64,000 nt of DNA. It comes from Rhabdornis inornatus. Taxonomy: Eukaryota; Chordata; Aves; Passeriformes; Rhabdornithidae. Both the position numbers and the translations under genes were made by a program. Every line of letters starts with the position of its first letter. Within the stretch, counting starts at the first letter, position 1. The stretch is taken from positions 124,001 through 188,000 of the forward strand of contig VWZS01002579.1 in the NCBI GenBank assembly GCA_013397075.1. Direction: 5' to 3'. Of the stretch, positions 37,001 through 49,000 are shown one piece after another. A model generated the notes under the pieces. It was not told where the DNA came from and did no database searches. It worked only from the letters and a program-made list of their open reading frames with translations.

Positions 37001-40000
37001 TCCTTGGGCTGCAGGTTTGTCCTGTCTTAGCTGATAAGAGAGGAGAAACTGAAATGAACTACCTTCAAAACCACATAAAGAAGCGAAATTTCACCAGAAA
37101 TCTTACAGCTTTATATCTGCCACTTCACTGTGAACACAACTATCATGTCTGGTGACTTCATAGGAGTGCCAGTGGCCAGAAAGAGTTGAGAGAAGCCAGA
37201 GAACATCTGCACTAGAGAATATTTCTCCCTTCCACGGTGACTAAGTTTGACACTGAAGACACCTAACATGTAGAAGCCAGAAGGAGTAGCTGTGGTGTTT
37301 CCAAGCGGTGTCTGTCTGGCTGTGCTGCCTCCTTGCTGCTGCAGCAGCTCCTGATGAGCAGACAGAGTGGCCCTGGTCTGACTTTGCTCTCGCTGCTGAG
37401 GCATTGGCCATGGAAGGGGCACAAAGGAAGAGCTCCCAGTCAAAGTTCTGCTGGGGTGTGGTGGCATTTTTAATGAGTTCTGGTTTCTGTGTGTCGTTAG
37501 GTAGCACAGGAAAGCACAGTGCATCCCCACCAGCTCATTTCTTTTATGCAGGGTAGAAATACAGGCTCACAGATAATTAAAAAGGTCTCCTAAAGACCTG
37601 CAGATTCTGGCTTCTTGCAGCTGTTTCCCACCCCCTCTCTTTCCATATATTGTGTGATAAACTGGAACACTCTGTGTTCTCCTGAGGTGTTTTATTGACA
37701 TAGCAGAGGAGCTTGTCAGGAAGAGCATTTCTCAGGTACTTTGCACTGAAGTTCCTCAGATGCTGACCGCCTCCATTTTAGGTGGGATTGGATAAGTGTT
37801 CATGAATTCCATGTCTGTTTTGGCAAGGGGACCTTAGAGGTAGCAGGACAAGCAGCCTTCCTCCCGAATGAAGTGCTGCAGATGGAAGAAGAAAGGATAG
37901 AACTGCTGGGAGCTTATTAATGTGGCATTTGGTGCCTCATGTCCAAAGGCTGGCAGTTAATCCTGTTTTTTAGTAATTATCCTATTGTGTTTATCCTTCT
38001 GTATCATCCCAGGTGAGGTGTGCATGTGCATGTACAGGTGTTCAGCAGCACAGGGAGGAAGCAGTGAAGATACTGGAGAGGCACAACATCCTTTGCCTCA
38101 GCAGGGCCACAGATCTGGGGAGTACAGAGAGAGGCTCTGCACACTTTTATTTTCATTTTTTATTTAGCTTGCCTCACCTTTTTCTTCTGCCCAACAGGTA
38201 TCATATTTTTCCTTTTACTAAGAAAGCCTCTGTGACATTTAGATCTGGCTAGGTTTTGTGATTGACTGGGATTGCTGGCATTATTCAAATAATCTTCTTT
38301 GGTAATCTCAGTTTCAGGAATTTACTCTACCTTGCAGCCATGAAATGATGGTTCTTACAAATGTCCACGGAGATCACTAAGTCAGCTGGGTCAAATGGCA
38401 AATTTCTGTGAGTTTTACACACAGATGGGGCTGCCAGCAGATGACTCACATCCCATCGTACTATGGCATTTTAATAAATTCTGCTAGCCCAGGTCTAGGC
38501 TTGGGCTTTCCATCTTGTGGATAGGTACAGTATCCCACTTTTCAGCCAGATGATGTTGCCAGGGTTTGAGATGTTGCCCTAGCAGCCAGGTCTGGATTTT
38601 GGGCTGCCTGTTGCTAGGTTAAGTCATCCTTTCTAAACCAAAAAAACATTTAGCTCTGATACATTTAATTTGACTTGGTTTTAGTCTTGGTAGAGATGTG
38701 AGGAGGTCATACCTATCTAAATATACATATAAAAGCTTTTAGATTATTATTTTTTTTTAATAAGCACATGATGCTTTATTTTGTTCTTTTTAGCAGGAAA
38801 CCAGGTCAATGATAAATTTTTTACCTGGAGCTTTTGGAATCTGGGTGTGTATGGTACATAATAATTGATTAAGGGTGACAAGTTAAAAAAAAAGATCACT
38901 GTTCCCTCAAAAGTTAATTCCCTAGTTTTTATTTGCATTAAGACCCTGAAATTCTGAAGCACAGTAATTTGAGTGCTAATGTGGGAAAAAATCAGGTTAA
39001 TACAGTGACTGAGAAAAGAGAAAACTAGCACAGAGTTCATGGCTGAGGGAAATTGAGATCAGAGATCCTACTGCAGGTGTAGGGAAGAGAAATTCCAGCC
39101 TACTGGATATTTCCAGCATTTCTCGTTCAGCATGTCACTGGTTTTGGTGGAAACACTTTCAGCTGGAGACTTTTGGGCTTTCCAAACCCCCCACTTTGGA
39201 TGGGAAATATGTAATTTCCCACCTCTGCAGTTCCCTGGGGATTTGACAGCAATCAGGCCAAGTCTGGTGCACAGCCACAGGTCTGAGCAGCACCAGGTAA
39301 GGCCATGGGGGCTGCACTCCCTGTCCATCACTTTTAACTTCTCTGGTGGATTTTGTGGGGAGCCAGGAGGGAACGTGCTGCTCTCCAAAAGTTTCAGTGT
39401 GGTTCTTCCTCAACCCTGTGGCTCTGCTGTATTCAGAGGCACAATAGAGATGGCAGCTTTTTGCCTAGAGAGCAGCTGAGCAATGAAAAAATAGTTTATT
39501 GTTGTATCCCCACCGAGTTATTTATTTTCCTTTCATGGAAGCAGGGATGCTGTAACAGCATTTCTCTTTGCAGGTGGAATTGGAAATACTGAAATAAATT
39601 ACAGGGTGTTTCCAGTCAGAATAAATATTTAATGAGAACAAGGGTTGTGCTCATTCAGAGTCACAAGGACTGATACTAAAGTACTGTATGAAGGTTAATT
39701 TTAATGCATAAAATATATGCTTGAACTTAAAAACATAGAGTGAACAGCCTTGGGGACAAGTGGGTATTAAGTGTGTGACAGCTGTCTCTGTAGGTGATGA
39801 TAATGTAAAAGTGTCTTTTTTTTTCCTGTCCCAAACCTTTTTAACTTACCCATCAATCAGTAAGGGAACAGAGGAATCTTGAAGGGCTTGCTATCCAAAA
39901 CAATTCTTGGAGGTGTGTGTTCCTTCACGTTGTATCCAGACACTCCTACCATTGGTCTCAATTAACTGTTTCTGTCTCAGATTAAAAAATAACCAGAATA

Positions 40001-43000
40001 ATGATACAGTAGGGGTTTTTTGTGGTTTTTTTTGTGTTGGAACAACATACAGGATTGGTAGAAATGTGCCTGTTTGTGTGTACTGTCTTGTTAGTTAACA
40101 ATAATTAACTAGTGGCTGTTACAAGTGACTTGCAATTCACAAATTATTTTCAGTTTCAAATGGTCATGATCTCAGAGTTTACAGGTCATCATTCCAAGGA
40201 CCGGGCTGCAGGAGCAGGCCTGGGCTTTGTAACTAGTTCTAGAACCATTACTTGTTCCTTTAGGCAACACGAGAGAGTGAATAAATCCTGGTGTCATTTC
40301 CCTTAGTGCTCGCAACTCTTAAATAATGGGTCTGTCTTTTGCAGTTTCCAGGGTGTCCCACACCCTTGGGACTTTCCATCTAAACTGTGGGGTCCCTCCC
40401 CTGGCTTGCTGTGATCTGTCCCCATTCTGTTCCTCCACCTCACCAGGAGCTTTTCTCTTCATAACCCTCTGTGAAATATCTCTGTTTTGAGGGTTCCCTA
40501 CCTGCCTGATGGTAAAGTCACTTTGAAATAATTTACCTGTCCAAAAGTCTAATTGAAGTACCTATTAATTTTCCAAAGTGCAGCCGCTGGCCATGATGTC
40601 TAATGGTTGCTTTGTAAATGTCCTCAGAGCGGGGAGGGATGAGTAATTGGGGCTTCTGAAACTTGTGACTGATTCACTGTGCACGGTGTGTTTGGGGCTT
40701 TATCCACTCCATAACCTGGAGGAATAAATAGACTCTCAAATCATTGCATAACAGGGGCCTTGCCTGCAATTTAGAATAAAGGTCTCTCAGCACAGCCACT
40801 AATGCATTTTGTGAACTTGGATGACCTCTGTTTGCCTCATTTTTCAGTTTCTGAAATGGAAATAGTAGTGTTTTGCCAAGGTAACATTTACAGAGGTGAA
40901 ACCTTTTGTTAAATGCTTTGCAACTCACAGGCTAAGTGACTTGGAGGCAAAACTGTATATAAATTATTACTGAAGAAAAAAAATCTCAGGTCTTTTCCAT
41001 GAAAGACCTACATGTATTTAAAATAAAACGGAGAGAGCTGACATACTACATCAAAACAGTAGTAATCGACTTAGCTCACAGCAGACTGTTGAGGACAAAA
41101 GTTGCCATTATTTCTGTGTTTAGGTCTCCCTTCATATGGTTGTGTTTAGATAAGAGCTGTAATACAATCTGTTCTCTTTCATTGTTTGGTTCATGCAGGC
41201 ACAGGCTTGCTGCAGGAAGTGGTATATCTAGTGAGTCAGGGAGCTGATCCAGATGAGATTGGACTAATGAATATAGATGAGCAGCTTCCAGTCCTAGAGT
41301 ACCCTCAGCCTGGTCTGGACATCATCAAGGTACAATTTATTGCAAAGAAAGTCTTCCAGCATTTGGGTGTCTTTTTCCTCAGTTCCATGTTTATCACTTC
41401 ATTTCATCCAGTGTCCTTCTCCTTTCCATCATTGGACTTGTTCAGAATGTTGCAATGATTCACAGTGTTATTAGGTTATTTTAAATTGCTTTTGTTAAGC
41501 TTCATTGTGTTCTGTTTGATATTTTAAATGTGTCTCCATGTCATAAATATCTTGGCAGTGGGTTTTCTGAATTAAAGTTCCAGGCCTCTTTTGCTTAGGT
41601 AAACAGGAGCTGGCCAAATGAGGCAAATTTGCTTTGATTCCTTCCCTGAATTTGTGAAAGAGTAACTTAAAATGCAGATATCCATGCCTTTGTATTCCCA
41701 CTGCTCTGAATTCACATATCTCAGTCTTTAGATCTGCAAATCCTGGCTCTCTACAGACACTGTGAGTGTAGTTTGAGGGGCCTGGAATACCCTGCATGAA
41801 ATCCCACTGTATTAAGAATCCTTTGGAGTCCAGCTGCATGGCACATTAAGTGTGATCTTGTCCTTGCTGCAACTACTTCTGACAGAGGCACATCTTGGAA
41901 TTATTAGAAAACTACACAGGGCCATCCTGTAACAGCTGCAGTGCTGCTTGGACTGAGCAAGCTGAGGCTGGCAGGGATGGAATTAAGCTGCTTGTGGTCA
42001 ATTTGCAGCCTCAGCCTACTTTAGGCTGAGAGTATTTAGAGGTCAGAGATTGCTCTTCTTTTTCATCTAATCCAGTGAGACCTCAGTGCTACCCTGCTGC
42101 AAAAAAGTGGCGGCAATAGTAAGAGGTTTAGTTTGAGATTACACATTCTTATCTATGCCATGTGCTAGCAGCTTGATTCAATATGGATTTATTCCATTTT
42201 TAATAGCAGAGCATGATTTGTGTCATGAGACAATTTGGTATCAAGTTACAGAAAAAAAAATTATTTGAAAGATGTTCGTACATTCAGATCAACCTTTGGG
42301 CTTAATTCTGAGGATAAAATAAAATGCGAGGATAAAATAAAATGCAAGGATAAAATTTGGAAGAAGTTAGGGGTCATGTTTTCAGAGTTTCTAATATTTT
42401 TCATTTTTAGTGGAGGCATCACTGGAAATATGAAATTTCAACTGTTATATTCTCTTTCTGAGAAGGTGCTGCAAATGGAAGTACTTTGAAAACAAAAGGG
42501 ATAAAACCCAAAAATGACAAAAAACCCCAACACATTATCTAACCTTTCGATATTTAGAAACCAGATATAACTCCCTGACCTGATTTTGAGTCCCGAACTA
42601 CTGTTAATTTTAGGTAGTGAATTTGTGAATGGAAGTCAGTGTAGTAGAGGGCCTCAAGTGTGACAGTTCAGGACAGCTCAGGATGTGCCCTGGAGCAGTG
42701 CTCAATAGGAAATGATTCTCTCTGCTCTGTTTTAGGAGCTGACATCCCCTCGCCTCATCAAAAGCCACCTGCCCTATCGGTTTTTGCCTTCAGACCTCCA
42801 CAACGGCAACTCAAAGGTGAAAATGAGCTCGTGTTTGTTTTAACTCTGGCTGGCAGCAGTTGTGTGAGTGCTTTGGGATGAGGAGAAAGCTTTCAATAAG
42901 ATGATTTTCCCCCCATCACAGGTAATATACATGGCTCGCAACCCCAAAGACCTGGTGGTGTCTTATTACCAGTTCCACCGCTCCCTAAGGACCATGAGCT

Positions 43001-46000
43001 ACAGAGGAACGTTCCAGGAGTTCTGCAGAAGGTTTATGAATGACAAGTGTAAGGAGCTGTTCTCTCTGCACACATTTATTTTCATCTCTGCTTTCCTTCT
43101 GCAAGTACAGAAGTGAACTGGATAAAGGTGCATTTGTTTTGCATATACAGCAAGGAGGTTGCTATGGATAGCGCTGCGGGGATTGAGATTTGTCCATGCA
43201 AACTATGAGCTGTGCTTTTTGTAAATATTTGCCTTACAGTGTTTGAACCCCTGGGTTCAGCAGTTTTCCACCTGAACCAGAGCAAAACTCTGGTCTGCTC
43301 TTCTAAAATTCAGTTTGCAGGCTGCCAGGTACCTCCTAAGAAGTGGTGAATACTCCCAGCATCATTTGATTTATTTATATTTATTTATATTTATTATTTA
43401 TGGTTGTGAGTTATTCCTCACTATCAGCTGTTCTCAGGAGTGTATCTGGTCCTCAGGTTTGGGGTTATTTTCCTGGTAATTCCTTCAATATTTAAATTTC
43501 AGCCAAGAACTCAAGGTTCATACCTTGCAATTTAGCACAAAATTCTCTAGTTTGCATGGGCCTGATCTGGAGTGCACCAGTGAGCTCAACTGAGACCCCA
43601 AGAGAAGGCAGCTGCAGGCTGCAAATGCCTGAAAAATGCAGCTCTGTGAGGAGAGTGCAATAACCAAGGGATTGCCGCACTCTCTAGCTAAGGAAGAGAA
43701 AAAAATCCTGCTGCCTTTTATTTCTCTGCAATATCTCCTCTGACACCTTAATGTGACACTAAGAATTCACCAGGTACCTTGAGCTCTTAGAGCAGGATCT
43801 CCTCTAGATCCAGAGCAGCAAACCTGGAATTTAAGGGGGGAGCTGATGCTAAAGGAGCTGTGTGATACCAAAGGGAAGGTAAAAGTAAAGCCTACCAATG
43901 GAGGTTATTTAACAGGCCTTACAAAATCTTTGCTGCTCTTTATCCTGCAAGCTTGAGCAGGATTAATGCTCTCCTCCCATTCCAGCCCACCTACAGTTTT
44001 CCATTAGCATTCCCTGAGAATGGAATGTTTGTCTGTAGCCTCTGATCATGAACTTCTAGACCAGAGACATAAGAAAGACATATTAGGAGGTCTGCTAAGA
44101 TAGAAAGGTCTCTTTTCCATGTAAGTATCCCAAGAGTTATTTGTCTCTTTATCTGTAGCAGCCACCTGACTTTATCACAACCTCCCAGAGCCAATAAAAC
44201 ATCACAGCATGTTCTGTGGCCATAATTGTGCAAATGGGATGTTTACAATACAGTAAATTTAGCATTTAGCTGGGCGTTTACATCTCAGCAGGAGCCTGGT
44301 AACTCAGACATGTCCAATAGACAAACAGATCATTTTCACAGGAAAACAATTTCATTCAACTGACCAAATTTCAAATTTTATAAAGGCACTAAGATTCCAT
44401 TTTTGTTATTCCCATTCCGTGAGAAATGGATGCATGAAGGTAATACATCAGTGTTCCAGTTACCAGAATGAAACCAGAATTCTGTTTCAAAGAGAAAAGG
44501 TGGCTTCAAAATACAAATCTGAGAAGTTGGTTTTTAAATTTTTCTGTAGCTGCTTTGCTGAAAAGATAAAATTGACCAAAAAAACTTTGGGAAAGAATTG
44601 GGAAACTCCTTATTTTCTTCATTTCTACCTTGATTATGTGAAGTACTTTGTGGGAATTAGTCGCTGGTAACAGAGAAAAATGCAGAATGCATTTCTCGTG
44701 GGGTTGTCATCTAATATTGGCAAAAAAGAGGTTCTTGAATCTCTGGTTGAAGAAACCTCTGGTAGAGACACATAAATTGACTGAAATCAGTGCAAATGTG
44801 GACTTAATCAGAGGACTGGAAAACAAATGAGTAAAGTTTTGGGGGGAGGATTAGGTCTCCCGTTACATGAGTCAAAATGAGACACTGCTCTCCTGGGGCT
44901 ATGAACCACTTCAGTTATTGCATTTTTCTTTTCCTTTTTGAAAACTGCTTAATAACCAAAGTGTTCCTTTTCCTCATGCCAATCATAATGTTTTTGTAGT
45001 AGGATATGGTTCGTGGTTTGAACACGTGCAAGAGTTTTGGGAGCACCACATGGATGCCAATGTACTTTTTCTCAAGTATGAAGATATGCATAAGGTAGGT
45101 TAGATGTAGCAAAATGATGTTTTAATCACATTTAGCATCCTAGCTTTTAAAAAAACATAAAGCGTAAAATTACATTCTTATGTCCATATTTGAGCTCCCT
45201 AATGCCTGATACCATCTTTAAAGCATTGGCTGTAAAAATTCAGTTGCATCTATGGACTTTAGGCATTTTCATATCCATATTAATTTTCTGGAGAGTCAGA
45301 CTTCATCTATAGGCACTGAACTACTTGCAGAGAAGGCAGTGATGTGAAACTGTTCAGTACTTGCTACAGTCAGCCCTGGCATTCATCTAAAAGAAATGTC
45401 TTGTTTTATGTGTTGTATCAATGAGGGGAAAAATATATAATCACTATTTTGTCCTATGTATTTGGCATTTATTGTGATTATTTCATTTTTATTGTGATTA
45501 TTCTTACAGCTTTCTGTGAAACAAATCTGAAAACAATGAGGGTATTATGTAGCATAAGGTGGATATAATTGTTGAGGCCTTATGGTATGCTGGCTAAGAA
45601 ATCCACTTAAATCAGAAATCTAGTGGAAATATTACGTATTTCTTATTGCAATAATATCTTTTTGAGAGCTAATGAAAATAGTTCAAAATGTTTATTTGAC
45701 TGGAAAACTAATGCAAATATATGAAAAACCCAGTTCCTGTTTCTAAACCTGTAAAAAGAAAAAATCAGGACAAGACTCAACAAAGCTCGGTAAATTATAA
45801 TTCCAGCTTTACTGAGCCTTCTGATGGAGTGGGATTTTAAAAGAAGGTGTAATACAATCAGAGCAACTAAAGTTTAGTCAAAACTATTTTGATCCCATGG
45901 TTTTGAATAATTAATGTATTCCTAGCTGTGCTCACCAGCTGGTGGCATCACAGCATCCTTCTGCTTCCTGATAAATATTACTATTTTTATTAGTATGAGT

Positions 46001-49000
46001 TCTTGCAACTCATACTGAGGAACCCTGGAATTCTGGAGATGTAAATTCATGGTTATTCTCAGAGGCCACCTCCCCAGATCCTCCCCATCTACATGAATGC
46101 AGTCCCAGAAGCTGACAAAGGAAGAAGGGCTTCCTAACATTTTTAGTCACTTATTTGACTAAGGTCGAAATCAAAGTAACTTTTAAATCCTCTGAAATGC
46201 ACTGGTATTCCAAAGGGATCAGTTAAGGGTGGAGTGTTCTCTGAAGTGGGAAGCATCACAATTACTTTTCAGTTGTTCCCTGTTCCAACACCTGAAGGTT
46301 ACATGGCCATGCTTTCTGCCAAACTGCCTTACACTAATTACTCAGAATGTGTTTCTTTTCAGCAAGTTGGAAGGTGGTAAAACTTCAAGGCAGTGGTGTT
46401 TCTACAACTTCTGCACTTGTATTTTTCACACTCACTGGGATATAAGTTACTTTGAAATATTTAAACTCATTAAAATAGTGCTTTTAAATATTGTGAAATA
46501 ACCCAGGTTTTAAATGCTCTCTTACAGGACCTAGCAACAATGGTTGAGCAGCTGGTGAGGTTCTTAGGAGTTTCTTATGACAAAGCACAGTTGGAATCCA
46601 TGGTGGAACACTGCCATCAACTCATTGATCAGTGCTGTAATGCAGAGGCTCTTCCTGTTGGCAGGGGTATGTTTAAAACCCACAGCAAAACTCTTCCTGG
46701 AGAAGTTGCAAGAAGCAGCCTAGTAACCCCCAGGGTGTTTTAGATGTTGGCAAAATATTGCCATGTAAAGGATGGGAGGGAGCTGACTGTTGGTGCAATT
46801 TGGGGGCTGGGTTGTTTTGAAATCAGGTTAGGTAGAAGTGACTGAAAAGGATGGAAGAATCCAAGATTTCCAGAGTAATTTCAAGCCACTCCATCACAGA
46901 GTCTTTGTCTTGCTTTGATGGATTCAGCTCTTTGTGCTGAGAGCTCTTCACTGCTCCTTCTGACTTTTGGCAGGCCAAAGCCCACACCATCTCATACAAC
47001 TTATCCTGGCCTGAGCACTGGGGTTTAAGTAGATCAGGTTTTCTAGAATAGGAGATATTTCTAATTTGGAAGGCATAAAATTGCAAGGAACCACAGCTTC
47101 CCTTATAAGCTTTTTATTTTTTTTTTCCTAGCTCAGCTGTTTAAGATGTGTTTATCTTCCAGATGTTTACTCTGGTGAGATTCTTTCTCTAGGAACCTGA
47201 AGGTGCCATGTGATCTGTTGATACATCTGTCCTTTGATAAGAAATCAAGTCCTTTCAGTTGCCCTTGAGAAGCATAAGGGTGAATTTAGGCTCAGTCAAA
47301 TTATTTTCTGTGAGCTGCTCTATGTCACTTTTAAAAATGAGGGAACCAGGTTAAGATGATCAGTTCCTATGTTCTCCCACCACATGCCTTATCTAAACAT
47401 AAAATCACTTCATGCACTAATTTAATCTAGTTCTATTTGAAACTTTCCCTTGTTTTCCATCCATAGCACTTTATGATACAGCATCACACATGAAGCACAT
47501 ATTTGTCATGACCACAAAGTTTCTCAGAGGAATCAATTTGCAGGTTATTGTCCCTTATCCAGGGGTTATGACAGGAATACTTTGGTCTTAGATTTCTGTG
47601 TGTAGGAACCCTTTCCATACTACCACTTTGAGCCAGCCTTCATGTGATCTGAAAATTATACCAGCTGCAATTTTAATAAATATTTTCAAATCTCTGATGA
47701 AAATGCCAAATATTACTGGTCCCTCTTGACTATGAATTCTGCGTTAGCTGGTTATTTATTCAATTATCATACATTTGGTTAGGACATCCCAAGGTCCTAG
47801 GATAAGGTGCTCATGTGGGTGCAAGGCTTTACAAACAGCAGGGCTGTGTTCTCCTTGTTGGCCCACATGTACCTTCTTATTTCTACAGTTTACAAATGTT
47901 TCAGAAAGAAGCCTTCATGTTGTAATAGAGAAGGAAGGGAGCTACAGCACTTAATGTGATACTTTGTCATTTGTTCACTGTGTGCTTTTTAGTATAAATA
48001 TCCTTATTTTGAATTTCTTTTCTTTGCTGTCTTTGGCTTTTACAATATTTTGTTACTCCAGATTGTAGCTTCATTAGCAGTGCTTTGTTCCTTCTCTGTT
48101 CGTTTCTTGTGACAAAGAATGGTGGCAATGACATGACAGCTGATTGTAATTTGTTTCAAATATTTTAATTTGTCATTAGTTACATTTACTTTATTATTTT
48201 GCTTTATTTTAGTTCTTCATTTTTTTTCTTTTAGCACATTGATCTTTACTCTGAAGATAACCCTGAACTGCTGTGAAAGCAGAACAATGATTAAATATGT
48301 TACTTGTATTTGACTCTTATCACATCATAATTTACGCAGTTGCATGATTCAAATCATAAACCAGGTGGGTGACTTTTTGAAAAGCTATCAATTCATATGG
48401 TAAAAAAGAAAAAAATTGTTACAAATAATCCACTGTGTATGTATGTCATTTGTAAAACTTGTCATTTGTCCATACATGTTTTTAGGGAGACTCAGAAATA
48501 AAAGGATTTTCTTTACCAGGCAGAGGAAGAAAATATTTTATTATCATTATTGAATGGGAAGTACAGGGTTTTGTGTTTCATGCTGTAGTTTTTGGAGTTA
48601 TAGTTGCCGGAGCAAAATTTAACTTAGTATCAGATGTTTATGATTGTAACATTTCCTTTATTTTTTTAAAAACACATGAGAAATTTGGTGAAAACAATAA
48701 ATGGCATTTTCAGTGTCAGGTTATTCTGGTCTTTGGATCCTGAAAAAAAACCAGGACACCTTCATACCATCAGGAGTTTTAGAAAAGCCACGATTTCATA
48801 AAATGGCCTTTGCCACACATGCTATACCATCATGTTAATAAGTAATATGTAGATGTTGCAGACAGTTTTGTCTTTGGTCTCAACTATAAAGTTGCTGCAT
48901 AAAAGCAATGGTAATTGAATTAAATGGGTATTCTTCTTGAGCATCAAGTGCATAATTAAGCTTGCTGCGTGTAGCTTTGTTCTTGCTGTTATGATTAAAC

